Shown one piece after another: positions 8,176-16,052 of a stretch of DNA of 30,901 bases (its first letter is position 1; each line of letters opens with the position of its first letter). Below the pieces are notes generated by a model, which saw nothing but the letters and a program-made list of their open reading frames with translations, was not told where the DNA came from and did not search any database. Source of the DNA: Caryophanales bacterium (GTDB taxonomy: Bacteria; Bacillota_I; Bacilli_A; RF39; UBA660); assembly GCA_016291895.1 (NCBI GenBank), contig JAEEZO010000041.1, positions 1 to 30,901 of the forward strand. Reading direction: 5' to 3'. The translations under genes were made by a program, and so were the position numbers.

Positions 8176-9924
8176 TTACTTGTTTTCTTTTTTATGTTTT
8201 TCTTCCTCTTCTTCTTGTAACTTTTTAAAGTCAACTTTTCCTATTAGTGTCTTTGGAAGACTCTTTCTAAATTCATACTCATATGGTAAAGAGAATTTAG
8301 CTAAATGTTTCTTACAATGATCTTTAATACTATTCTTTACAAAAATATTAGGACTATATCCCTGTTTTAGAACAACAAATGCTTTTGCAACTTGTTGTTT
8401 ATAAGGATGTGGTATCGGAATAACTGTACAGTTAAGAACAGCAGGATGTTCACTAATAACACTTTCAATTTGACTTGGATAAACATTAAAGCCACTTGAA
8501 ATAATCATTCTCTTAATTCTTTGTTGATAATAGAAAATACCTTCTTTTGTCATATATCCCATATCACCAGTATGAAGCCATACTCTTCCATCAGAATGAA
8601 TTCTTAAGACTTCATTTGTTTCTTTTTCATTATCCAAGTATCCCATCATGACCGTAGGTCCTGATACACAAATTTCACCTGCTTCACCAACAGGCATTTC
8701 ATCTTGGGTTTTAGGGTCAATTATTTTTAGATAATCACCAGGCATTGGAATACCCATTGATAAATCTTTATTTGTCTCTTCTTTAAATCCAACACATACA
8801 GCTCCTAAGCACTCAGTCATACCATAACCTTGACATATTCTTGCTCGTCCATTGTGATCAGCTAAATATTTATTTACTTTATCAATTAAGTTTTGATTTA
8901 GACTATCACCACCACAAACAACATACTTTAGATATGATAAATCTAAATTTTTATCATCAACACCTGTCATTGCTTCAAAAAGAGTTGGTACACCCATAAT
9001 TAAATTAGGACGATCATGAGTTAATATCTTACCAAATTTCTTAACATCAAATTGAGGTATTAATTGAATTTCAACACCTTTTGAAATAGCACAATGCATT
9101 GTAACACCAAGTCCAAATCCATGGAATATTGGAAGTACACCTAAAATACTATCACCTGGTACTACATCTTTAAGTAAAGTTTTTGCTTGTTCTACTAAAG
9201 CATTAAAATTTCTACTAGATAAAACAATACTTTTAGGACTTCCTGTTGTACCACCACTATGTAATATTACAGCAGGATCGGTATTTAAAGTCATACTATC
9301 AAAATCTTGACGATATCTTTTACCACTTTTAATAAAAGTAGACCACATTAAACAAGATGAATCATCTTTATTTGGTTTTTCTATTTTAAATCCTTTAGTT
9401 ACTTCATAACCTAAAGACATTAAGAAAGGCATAGATTCTTTAGGAGAAACATATATTGATTTATATACTTTCGTTTCATGAAGAATATTTTTAACTTTTT
9501 CATAACAAAAATCAACCATTATTAACATAACACTACCTGTGTTATTCAAATAGTTTTTAATTTCAACTTCACTAGATAATGGATGAATCATTTCTGCTAT
9601 GGCACCAATTCTATTTAATGCATATAAGCTAACTAATGCTTCAGGTACATTAGGAAGACATAAACTTACAACATCTCCTCTTCTTATACCTTGAGAACGA
9701 AAAGCACATACAGCCTTTTCAACCATATTTAACATTTCTTTATATGTTACTTTTGTTCCAAAATACGTATATGCATAATAGAGAGGATACTCTTCTGCAC
9801 TTTTAGCTAGAACATCATATAAAGTATCTTCAGGGATTTCTAATTTTCTTTCTTCTCTAGTATAAAAATGTTCCCAAGGAGCATTTGGTTTTTTTAAACT
9901 TTTTATTTTATCAATTAGACTCAT
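8176..9924 (-). CDS. AMP-forming acyl-CoA ligase, first tandem copy
   Basis: A 582-residue ANL-superfamily ligase, paralogue of the next gene. It carries SGGTTGSPK (about residues 223-231), GYGMTECLGA, WLHTGDMGYM, RIKRMIISSGFNVYPSQIE and the C-terminal LPKTLIGKVDFKKL with the adenylation lysine. It should form an acyl-adenylate and then an acyl thioester in the cytoplasm. No transmembrane segment is present. Its start overlaps the stop of the first acyltransferase gene by 4 bp (ATGA), and no clear ribosome binding site precedes the ATG, so translation probably depends on the gene upstream. The setting suggests it supplies activated acyl chains to the flanking acyltransferases. The C-terminus is Glu/Lys-rich, as in its paralogue. 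Confidence 0.92.
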   Translation of the reverse strand: MSLIDKIKSLKKPNAPWEHFYTREERKLEIPEDTLYDVLAKSAEEYPLYYAYTYFGTKVTYKEMLNMVEKAVCAFRSQGIRRGDVVSLCLPNVPEALVSLYALNRIGAIAEMIHPLSSEVEIKNYLNNTGSVMLIMVDFCYEKVKNILHETKVYKSIYVSPKESMPFLMSLGYEVTKGFKIEKPNKDDSSCLMWSTFIKSGKRYRQDFDSMTLNTDPAVILHSGGTTGSPKSIVLSSRNFNALVEQAKTLLKDVVPGDSILGVLPIFHGFGLGVTMHCAISKGVEIQLIPQFDVKKFGKILTHDRPNLIMGVPTLFEAMTGVDDKNLDLSYLKYVVCGGDSLNQNLIDKVNKYLADHNGRARICQGYGMTECLGAVCVGFKEETNKDLSMGIPMPGDYLKIIDPKTQDEMPVGEAGEICVSGPTVMMGYLDNEKETNEVLRIHSDGRVWLHTGDMGYMTKEGIFYYQQRIKRMIISSGFNVYPSQIESVISEHPAVLNCTVIPIPHPYKQQVAKAFVVLKQGYSPNIFVKNSIKDHCKKHLAKFSLPYEYEFRKSLPKTLIGKVDFKKLQEEEEEKHKKENK

Positions 9925-10481
9925 TTCAATAAATCTATTACTTTATTCATTAAAGTAATATTCTCCTTTCCTAAATCTAACTTATCTTTAAGATAATAAG
10001 GTTTTCCAAAAGTTATTGTAACCTTTCTTTTAAACCATTTATACTCTCCTTTAATAGAGAACGGTATAATTGGACAATCACTTTTTGAGGCCAAATAACA
10101 AGCTCCTATTTTAAATGGCCTAATAATATACTCTGTATTATTAAAAGTTCCTTCTGGAAAAATCGCTACTATTTCATCATTATTTAAATACTCTATTGCT
10201 TTATTAAGACTATCTCTATTATTATGATTTTTTCTATCTACAGGGATTATTTCTAATCTTTTGAAAATAAATTTAGCCTTACCTTCAAGTAATTCTTTTT
10301 TAGCTATAAAATGTACTTTTCTTTTTATAGCTTTTACTACTAGTGGACTATCATAATTACTTTTATGATTTCCTACTAATAATACTTTTCCTTCATGAGG
10401 AATATTCTCTATTCCTTTTATTTTACAGGGAATAAAAAAAGTAAATAATATTTTGAATAGAAATCTTGCAAAACGATACAT
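9921..10481 (-). CDS. 1-acyl-glycerol-3-phosphate acyltransferase family protein (PlsC-like), first gene of lipid operon
   Basis: A 186-residue PlsC/LPLAT family protein, shorter than most PlsC enzymes. The catalytic HX4D appears as GNHKSNYDSP and the acceptor-binding motif as FPEGTFNN; a conserved K-rich stretch (HFIAKKEL) sits between them. The N-terminal helix (FARFLFKILFTFFIPC) should tether it to the membrane. It begins the four-gene lipid operon, with an extended -10 promoter about 21 bases upstream and AGGAG before the ATG. Together with the second acyltransferase it brackets two acyl-CoA ligases. Function as lysophosphatidate acyltransferase is the simplest reading; acylation of a glycolipid or other lysolipid is possible. 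Confidence 0.9.
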   Translation of the reverse strand: MYRFARFLFKILFTFFIPCKIKGIENIPHEGKVLLVGNHKSNYDSPLVVKAIKRKVHFIAKKELLEGKAKFIFKRLEIIPVDRKNHNNRDSLNKAIEYLNNDEIVAIFPEGTFNNTEYIIRPFKIGACYLASKSDCPIIPFSIKGEYKWFKRKVTITFGKPYYLKDKLDLGKENITLMNKVIDLLK

Positions 10482-10502
10482 TATTATTCTCCTATATGAA
10501 AG

Positions 10503-10511
10503 ATTATATCA
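10503..10511 (-). promoter_or_regulatory. Extended -10 promoter of the lipid operon
   Basis: Minus-strand TGATATAAT, a consensus -10 hexamer with the TGn extension, lies 21 bases before the ATG of the first acyltransferase. The -35 region (around 10526-10531) is poor. Confidence 0.55.
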
Positions 10512-10546
10512 CAAAATAAACTTCTATTAAAATTTTATTTACAAAA

Positions 10547-10570
10547 AAGAAAGCATTACATAGCTTTCTT
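10547..10570 (-). terminator. Intrinsic terminator of the SipW surface operon
   Basis: An 8-bp perfect stem (10547-10554 and 10563-10570) with an 8-base loop, followed on the minus strand by a T-run. The loop contains the stop codon (10556-10558) of the sortase-type protein gene. Confidence 0.75.
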
Positions 10571-11194
10571 AGGTTCACCTCTAAAATTATTATAAGCAAA
10601 TAAAATAACAGCTGAAATAATTAACAAAACAGCAACAATTGAGAACCAATTGGAACTATTTTTACCTGTTATAGGAACAATTTGTTGTGGTTCTTCTCTT
10701 TGATATTGAGCATAAAAAGCCCAATCAATTAACGCTAAATCTTCTCCTTGAGGATTAGTGTAATCTGTACTTAAATATGTATCAACAACCATTTTATAAC
10801 TTTTTTTTGGTAATACTTCACCTAACTCAACAGCTGAAGATAAATCAACACTTCCGATACCATTAGCTTTACCTTCATAAATAATAACACCATCTATTGT
10901 TATTTTCATAATAATATTATTTAGTAAATTATCTGCAGCTTCTGTTTGTTCCTTCGTAATAACCTTAAAATACAAAGTATAGATTGTGTTTGTACCATTT
11001 TCGATTGTTAATTCATCTGTATATTTACTACCAGGCACCATATCACGATGATTCATAAACATTTTTTCATCAAAGGTACCACTTTCATAAACAACTCTAT
11101 CTTCATCAGGATCTTCTACAAAATATAGTTTGTTCTCTTTAGCTTCAACACTAAAAGATAATAATAAAATAATTATTAATAATATTTTTTTCAT
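10556..11194 (-). CDS. Secreted protein with C-terminal sortase-type anchor, last gene of SipW operon
   Basis: A 212-residue protein with a cleavable signal peptide (MKKILLIIILLLSFSVEA), a beta-rich domain of about 150 residues and a C-terminal cell-wall sorting region: VPITG at residues 173-177 (an LPXTG variant), a hydrophobic helix at about 183-201 and a short basic tail (FRGEPKKAM). Sortase would cut after the Thr and link it to peptidoglycan, so it may be the wall anchor or cap of the fibres made from the neighbouring proteins. No sortase gene lies in the window. The TAG stop of the gene before overlaps its TAGGAGG ribosome binding site. The beta domain resembles the SipW-type substrates in layout (pairing with DELTIENGTN), but this is only suggestive. 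Confidence 0.75.
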   Translation of the reverse strand: MKKILLIIILLLSFSVEAKENKLYFVEDPDEDRVVYESGTFDEKMFMNHRDMVPGSKYTDELTIENGTNTIYTLYFKVITKEQTEAADNLLNNIIMKITIDGVIIYEGKANGIGSVDLSSAVELGEVLPKKSYKMVVDTYLSTDYTNPQGEDLALIDWAFYAQYQREEPQQIVPITGKNSSNWFSIVAVLLIISAVILFAYNNFRGEPKKAM

Positions 11195-11203
11195 AAAACC
11201 CTC

Positions 11204-11839
11204 CTAAGCATTAGGTGCAGCAATAGAAACTGTTGTATTCCATGCAGCTCTATATTGATCATATTGAACAGTTTCAACATCAACAATTAATGTATATGAA
11301 CCACCAGCATAACCAGTTGTAGTTGTTGTACATATTGTTGTATGTGTTGTATCATCAGTTACACAATTATCTTCACTAGGTATTTCGACTAAAGAATTAA
11401 AAGTTACAGATTCTAGTAAAGAAGATGTACTTTCATTTTTAGAAAGGGCTTTTTTATAATAGTAATAATTTCCATTTTTTACCCAATTACTAGAAAAATC
11501 TATTGCGAAGTTTATAATTGCTGCACTAACATTATTATTATCAACTAGTGGTAATGGATTACCATTAGCATCAACCCAATTTTCAGTTAATTTAACACGT
11601 ACAGCAGATGGAACATCACCCTTATTTGTCGCAATAACCGTTTTATTAGTAGTTGTTCCAGGGGTCCAATCAGTAGGACTTTCAAATACTTCAGTTACTT
11701 CCATTACATATGGTTTAGTACTAAAAACGTTTGTAAATGTATCTGTACTTGTAAAATAAGCAAAAGTTCCTCCAATTACACCAACAACAGCAAGTATAAC
11801 ACCTGCGATTAATGGTTTATTGCTCCTCTTTTGTTTCAT
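11204..11839 (-). CDS. SipW-dependent TasA/CalY-like fibre or matrix protein
   Basis: A 211-residue protein with the alternate signal peptide of SipW substrates: a basic start, a hydrophobic helix and the signature GGTFAYFTSTDT near residues 23-34, where SipW-type peptidases cut. The mature part is beta-rich, with the typical conserved pattern of TasA/camelysin and BsaA-family matrix proteins (NKGDVPSAVRVKLTENWVD and a YYYKKALSKNESTSSLLESV stretch). It is probably exported and assembled into surface fibres. The frame is open to a GTG at 11848, but the AAAGGAG ribosome binding site is immediately next to that GTG and 7 bases from the ATG at 11839, which fixes the start. It overlaps sipW by 23 bp and shares domain layout with the other substrate at 12323-12883. 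Confidence 0.85.
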   Translation of the reverse strand: MKQKRSNKPLIAGVILAVVGVIGGTFAYFTSTDTFTNVFSTKPYVMEVTEVFESPTDWTPGTTTNKTVIATNKGDVPSAVRVKLTENWVDANGNPLPLVDNNNVSAAIINFAIDFSSNWVKNGNYYYYKKALSKNESTSSLLESVTFNSLVEIPSEDNCVTDDTTHTTICTTTTTGYAGGSYTLIVDVETVQYDQYRAAWNTTVSIAAPNA

Positions 11840-12335
11840 AATTATCACTCCTTTCTGTTAGTTTTACATCAAAATTCTTATTACTTAAAAAGAATTCTAG
11901 CATCAATATTATTATTAAAGGAATACTGACTATTAAATGATCATTAATAAACTTAACGTAGTATCCTACATATGGAATACATATTTTAGCATCTCTTCCT
12001 AAAATATTATCAAACTTAACTTCATTAGGATCTTCAGAATTATTTGCATCCCCTTTAGTAATAACACCATTTTCTTTTATTTTAGTAATTCGATGTGATA
12101 CTATTGCCCCATCATCTAATTTAAAGGTTATAGGATCACCAACTTTTAATTCTTTAACATCTACTTTTTTATAATATAGTATTCCACCAACTTTATATGC
12201 AGGTTCCATTGATCCAGATAAAACAACTAATGGTCTATATCCAAGAATCATAGGAACACAAAGAATTGCATAAATACCTATTAAGACATATACAATAATT
12301 GATAAGACATGAACAACCTTTTTTAAAATCCCCAT
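11817..12335 (-). CDS. sipW: Signal peptidase I of the SipW (ER/archaeal) type
   Basis: A 172-residue membrane signal peptidase. A hydrophobic helix at about residues 8-31 is followed by the active site SGSMEP with Ser42, and by SHRI with His81 in place of the Lys of the ordinary bacterial enzyme; this Ser-His pair is typical of the ER/archaeal/SipW group. The downstream TKGDANNSEDP motif is also conserved. A second hydrophobic helix lies near residues 134-150. Such enzymes mature TasA-like proteins. The gene sits between its two likely substrates, overlapping the upstream one by 13 bp and the downstream one by 23 bp, so production of enzyme and substrates is coupled. Confidence 0.92.
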   Translation of the reverse strand: MGILKKVVHVLSIIVYVLIGIYAILCVPMILGYRPLVVLSGSMEPAYKVGGILYYKKVDVKELKVGDPITFKLDDGAIVSHRITKIKENGVITKGDANNSEDPNEVKFDNILGRDAKICIPYVGYYVKFINDHLIVSIPLIIILMLEFFLSNKNFDVKLTERSDNYETKEEQ

Positions 12336-12883
12336 GATACATTATCTCCATTTATTGTAATACTTTTAGACCAAATATTATAAACAGCTGATTCATCAGC
12401 TTGAATAGCTTCAAAATTAAAATCTAAATGATATTTTCCCATACATTCATTATTGGTAACACTTTCAAGTAATTGAACTTCAGATTGAGGCTTTAATATT
12501 TTTTTATAATAATACCATCCATCATTACTATTGAAAGTAAAATCATTCAAGAATGCACTTGTCCAATTCTTTGTAACACAATTAGTACCATCTGATTTCA
12601 AATTATTAATATTTTTATTATCGTCATCAGTCCAGTATTCATTATAATTAACTCTTAATACAACAGGTGTATTTGTTGCTTCTTGATTAACAATGAAAAC
12701 TTTTTTAGGACCAAATGAACCTTGAAAATCATCCTCTCTTATTTTTACATTATATGTCATCGTTTGAAATTCATTAGGGATAACAACATTTGAATAATAA
12801 TAAGCAATGGTACCACCAATTAATATGACAGCAAATAATAAAGCTATAAAGATAATTGGTTTTTTCTTAAGTACTTTCTTCAT
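12323..12883 (-). CDS. SipW-dependent fibre-type protein, second substrate
   Basis: A 186-residue protein with a basic start, hydrophobic helix and the SipW-type cleavage region IGGTIAYYYSN near residues 22-32. The mature part is beta-rich with conserved positions shared with the other substrate: VLRVNYNEYWTDDD corresponds to VRVKLTENWVD, and WYYYKKILKPQSEVQLLESV to YYYYKKALSKNESTSSLLESV. The two are thus diverged paralogues, perhaps major and minor fibre subunits. Two Cys residues in the mature part could form a disulphide. It has a strong TAGGAGG ribosome binding site that includes the stop of the large repeat protein gene before it. It overlaps sipW by 13 bp. Confidence 0.85.
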   Translation of the reverse strand: MKKVLKKKPIIFIALLFAVILIGGTIAYYYSNVVIPNEFQTMTYNVKIREDDFQGSFGPKKVFIVNQEATNTPVVLRVNYNEYWTDDDNKNINNLKSDGTNCVTKNWTSAFLNDFTFNSNDGWYYYKKILKPQSEVQLLESVTNNECMGKYHLDFNFEAIQADESAVYNIWSKSITINGDNVSWGF

Positions 12884-12892
12884 ATTTACCTC

Positions 12893-14923
12893 CTAATTAT
12901 TAATAATCAAAGTGTTCTCTATTCTTCCAAAAGAATGATAAAATCCTTTTTTGATAAATCTATTTGTAAATGTAACAGTATAATCATTTCCTTGATCTAT
13001 TTGTAAATTAGAACCGTTTGAAGTTAATCCTGAGATACTTGATATTTCATATTCTTGAGGAATAATTTCTTTAATTTGATATGTTCCAGGACTTACATAG
13101 AAGGAATTACATTCATCTTTTGCAAGAACAACCCATGTTTCATAATTCGTACCAGTTACATGAAATTGAAATTTATTTGGTACACTAGGACCACTTATAT
13201 TCTTACAAATTGTTAACTTAGAAGCAAGATTAGCAACAGCACTTGCTTTATATTCTTTCTCTTTTAACACATAATCATTATCGGCTAAAGCTCCAACTAT
13301 TTCTACTTCATTAATCACTCTATCACTATCTGATTCTTTAACATTGTAACGTGCTCTAATAATAGTAGACGCCCCTGCTGCTAAACTAGGAATTTTAACA
13401 TAATGATCAGATAGAATAACATAGTTATCACTTTGAAAGAAACTAGCATCATTATTTGATTCTTTAATAACAATATCATGAATAGGAAAACTAGCAGTAT
13501 TTGTTACAACAATTTCATAAAGAATTTGATCTCCTGGTCCATAATATCGATTTGGTTCACTGATTGTTTTAGTAATTGTAGGTTCAAATGTACCAGTTTG
13601 TCTCATCCATTCACCATAAATCGTAATATTTTCTTCTGGCATTACAAAATTATCTTCTTTATACCAACCTAAGAATTTATATCCAGATGGTTCTGTAATA
13701 GTTGGATGTGTTACTCTAACTCCTGGTTTATAACTTGCAGGTTCTGGTAACAAACTATCACTATTTGGAGGAAGAACTGTATCATAGAATGCATATGTAA
13801 CTGTATATGTTACTTCTCTAAATTCACCTCTTAATTGAACATCATCATTTGGCATTGTGAAATCTTTTTCATTTGATACTGTTACATCACTTGTACTCCA
13901 TCCAGAGAATCTATATCCATTTATGACATCACCTTCTGATAAGCTATCTACCCTAACCGTTGATTTTGGATAATATGATTTAACGTTAGGAGATGAATAT
14001 CCATTTGGTTTAGTTCCATTAATTTGATATGTTACATTATATTTGGATACTTGTGAAAAAGAACCAGTTAAAGTAACATTACTACTTGGCATAATGAAAC
14101 TTCCATCATTTATTGTTACATCACTTGTGCTCCATCCACTAAAAGTATATCCTTCAACATCAACAGGTGCACTAACAGCAACCTTACTTCCTTCAATAAA
14201 ACTAGTTTGAAGAGGAACTGAAGGCGCATTAGATGGAACGGTTCCTGTATACTGATAAGTAACAGTATACATTGGTAGATCACCTTTTCCCATAAAGACA
14301 TGCACTGTATTTGATATAACCGTTAAACTATCTTCTCTAATTTGTCCAAAATTATAAAAATCTCTTCTTTTTTCAATAACTTCTGTTAATGGATCATCAA
14401 CAGCTGCTGGTGTCTTTGTAACAATACCAACCGTTAATTTACAACCAGCTTGTAAGTTTTTAACTTTAAAAGTTACAGTACGATCACTTTCATTATAATG
14501 AAGACCATGATAAGTGTATTCCGTATGACCATCATTCCATACTCCTGCATCAACACCATCTTCATTTGTATCATCTACTACTTTACCTAAACAAGAAGTG
14601 TTTTCATCGTCTCTTCTTACTGCTCCAATTGTTCCATCCGTTGTTGTTACAAATCCTTGGAATGTAAGTCCATCAGGAAGTTTATCTGTTATATACATAT
14701 ATCCACTATTAATATTGGAAACTGTTGTATCATTTGATTTAACACCATTACGGTCAACACCATCATAATAAACATTTAAATAATATATTAAATCAGAATT
14801 AGGTGAAACCTCAACATCATTTTCAAGAGGCATACTAAAAGAAATACCAAGGTAAGCTACAAATGCTATAACAATGGCAATAACAGGAATTAATATTTTT
14901 TTATTTTTTAAAATGTTATTCAT
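12893..14923 (-). CDS. Large secreted repeat protein with InlB B-type repeats, DUF11-like and SpaA-like domains
   Basis: A 676-residue surface protein, first gene of the SipW operon. An N-terminal signal/anchor helix spans residues 9-30. Residues 40-210 form a beta-rich domain (DUF11-like start, YYLNVYYDG). Three InlB B-type (Listeria-Bacteroides) repeats follow at about 218-289, 295-368 and 373-439, each ending in a MPxxxxxLxGxF/W motif. Residues 446-560 match the DUF11 type of conserved repeat (ITKTISEPNRYYGPGDQILYEIVVTNTA). Residues 568-655 resemble Cna-B/SpaA-like or DUF5979 domains (LTICKNISGPS, PGTYQIKEIIP, VTFTNRF). No sortase motif or C-terminal anchor is visible. It is likely an adhesin or matrix component exported with the fibre proteins; function is inferred from domains and neighbours. 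Confidence 0.85.
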   Translation of the reverse strand: MNNILKNKKILIPVIAIVIAFVAYLGISFSMPLENDVEVSPNSDLIYYLNVYYDGVDRNGVKSNDTTVSNINSGYMYITDKLPDGLTFQGFVTTTDGTIGAVRRDDENTSCLGKVVDDTNEDGVDAGVWNDGHTEYTYHGLHYNESDRTVTFKVKNLQAGCKLTVGIVTKTPAAVDDPLTEVIEKRRDFYNFGQIREDSLTVISNTVHVFMGKGDLPMYTVTYQYTGTVPSNAPSVPLQTSFIEGSKVAVSAPVDVEGYTFSGWSTSDVTINDGSFIMPSSNVTLTGSFSQVSKYNVTYQINGTKPNGYSSPNVKSYYPKSTVRVDSLSEGDVINGYRFSGWSTSDVTVSNEKDFTMPNDDVQLRGEFREVTYTVTYAFYDTVLPPNSDSLLPEPASYKPGVRVTHPTITEPSGYKFLGWYKEDNFVMPEENITIYGEWMRQTGTFEPTITKTISEPNRYYGPGDQILYEIVVTNTASFPIHDIVIKESNNDASFFQSDNYVILSDHYVKIPSLAAGASTIIRARYNVKESDSDRVINEVEIVGALADNDYVLKEKEYKASAVANLASKLTICKNISGPSVPNKFQFHVTGTNYETWVVLAKDECNSFYVSPGTYQIKEIIPQEYEISSISGLTSNGSNLQIDQGNDYTVTFTNRFIKKGFYHSFGRIENTLIINN
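13607..14272 (-). repeat. Three tandem InlB B-type repeats within the large surface protein
   Basis: Three copies of a roughly 70-residue unit are seen at the protein level: each runs from a TVTY-type strand through a GY(T/R/K)F(S/L)GW core to a MP-x5-L/I-x-G-x-F/W end. The DNA of the copies has diverged, so this is an old duplication. Confidence 0.8.
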
Positions 14924-14953
14924 ATTATCAATCCTTTAATATCCTACATATTA

Positions 14954-14982
14954 ATTTTACTAAATATATACTAAATATTCAA
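14954..14982 (-). promoter_or_regulatory. Sigma-A type promoter of the SipW operon
   Basis: On the minus strand TTGAAT (-35, 14977-14982) is separated by exactly 17 bases from TAAAAT (-10, 14954-14959). The ATG of the large repeat protein follows 30 bases later behind AAAGGA. Confidence 0.6.
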
Positions 14983-14996
14983 TATCGTTTGATTAT

Positions 14997-15026
14997 AAAA
15001 AAATATCCACATAATTGTGGATATTT
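14997..15026 (-). terminator. Intrinsic terminator of the argS operon
   Basis: A 10-bp perfect stem (15001-15010 and 15017-15026) with a 6-base loop, followed on the minus strand by Ts (plus strand A-run 14997-15003). The stem reaches the first base of the stop codon at 15026-15028. Confidence 0.8.
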
Positions 15027-15265
15027 TATTTATTAGTATTGTGATAATAATTAAATTCAGAAAGTTTTATACTTAATTCTTCTAAATCAACACATTCATC
15101 GGTATCTTCTAAATAATCTTCTATTAAATAGATTAATTCAGATAAGTCTTTGCAAGAATTATAATTAATATCATATCTTTCTAAGATTTTTACATCATTA
15201 TTACTTAATAGTAAACCATTACTTCTTTTTACTAAGAAATCATCTTCTGTTGCAAATTCTTTCAT
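15026..15265 (-). CDS. Small acidic protein of unknown function in the argS operon
   Basis: A 79-residue protein, acidic, mostly helical, with a cluster of Asp/Glu in LIYLIEDYLEDTDECVDLEELS. No motif is recognised; it resembles small cytosolic regulators in composition only. The frame is open to 15304, but the ATG at 15265 is chosen because TAGGAG lies just before it. In that arrangement the TAG stop of the upstream gene forms the first part of the ribosome binding site, as in several other gene pairs here. It is the last gene of the T-box controlled argS unit. Confidence 0.65.
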   Translation of the reverse strand: MKEFATEDDFLVKRSNGLLLSNNDVKILERYDINYNSCKDLSELIYLIEDYLEDTDECVDLEELSIKLSEFNYYHNTNK

Positions 15266-15272
15266 ATTACTC

Positions 15273-16052
15273 CTAATATTCATAAAATATCGTTTTATAA
15301 TCACTTATTTCATCAGTACTATGATTATATGTATATTTATATATTTCTGTTCTATTTTCTTTGATTTCTTTAAGTTCTAAATTTAATTTAATATGATATG
15401 TAAATTCTTCATTATAATTAAATTCAATATTATAACTACTATAAGGATATACCGTTAATTTATATTTTGATAAATCATAATTAATTAAATCATAATTTGT
15501 AAAGTCTAATGTTGATACTTTTTCTTTAATAGTATCAATATCATCACTTTCAAGTATAATTAATTTCTTATCAACATATTCTTTGATACTATCACCAATT
15601 TCACGACTTATATTAGTTATTTCTTCTTTCGTATATGTACTTTCTAAATCATATACAACTTCATTAGAATAAGTTACTAAATCATCTATTTTAGGTTCTT
15701 TAATAACAATATTCGATAGATTCTTTTTGATTATTTCAATTAGTCTTTCATTATTCTTTTCATTCATTGAAAAGATTGTCACATTAACAGTTTCACTTTT
15801 CATTCTATTTTTAATTAGAAGAGCTGCATCCTCTAATTTCTTTTTGTCAAAAAGTTGTAAATTGAAAGTTTTATCATTGTCAAGTGAACGGAAAATTGTA
15901 ACTCGATCTTGATTATTTATACCAATAATAAATGACTTATCACCTTCAAATTTAATATGTGTAATAGTAGGAACTGGACTTGAAAAGACAATATATATAC
16001 ATGCACCTAGAAATAAAAGTAGTGCGATTACCATTCCAAAAGTTTTTCTCAT
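15273..16052 (-). CDS. Membrane-anchored protein with RsgI-like ectodomain (tentative)
   Basis: A 259-residue protein with an N-terminal transmembrane helix at about residues 5-24 and an outside region. Residues 30-115 have the order seen in the middle domain of RsgI-type anti-sigma factors: a strand pair (THIKFEGDKSFIIGINNQDRV), a short helix and a VNVTIFSMNEKNNERLIEIIKKNL unit. The cytoplasmic anti-sigma domain of RsgI is missing and no sigma factor gene is nearby, so the match may reflect only a shared fold. Residues 185-259 form a second beta-rich part. Its ATG overlaps the argS stop (TAATG), so its expression follows argS and the T-box. Function unknown. Confidence 0.6.
   Translation of the reverse strand: MRKTFGMVIALLLFLGACIYIVFSSPVPTITHIKFEGDKSFIIGINNQDRVTIFRSLDNDKTFNLQLFDKKKLEDAALLIKNRMKSETVNVTIFSMNEKNNERLIEIIKKNLSNIVIKEPKIDDLVTYSNEVVYDLESTYTKEEITNISREIGDSIKEYVDKKLIILESDDIDTIKEKVSTLDFTNYDLINYDLSKYKLTVYPYSSYNIEFNYNEEFTYHIKLNLELKEIKENRTEIYKYTYNHSTDEISDYKTIFYEY

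Noticed and set aside
6442..9924. Second ligase as a decayed duplicate
   Set aside because: All ANL motifs, including the C-terminal lysine, are present in both copies and neither has a frameshift.
13607..14272. CRISPR or DNA-level tandem repeat
   Set aside because: The similarity is only at the protein level; DNA copies are diverged and there are no regular short repeats with spacers anywhere in the window.
14116..14301. Minus-strand frame of 61 codons inside the large repeat protein
   Set aside because: It lies wholly inside a long gene with clear domains, in another frame, and has no start signal.
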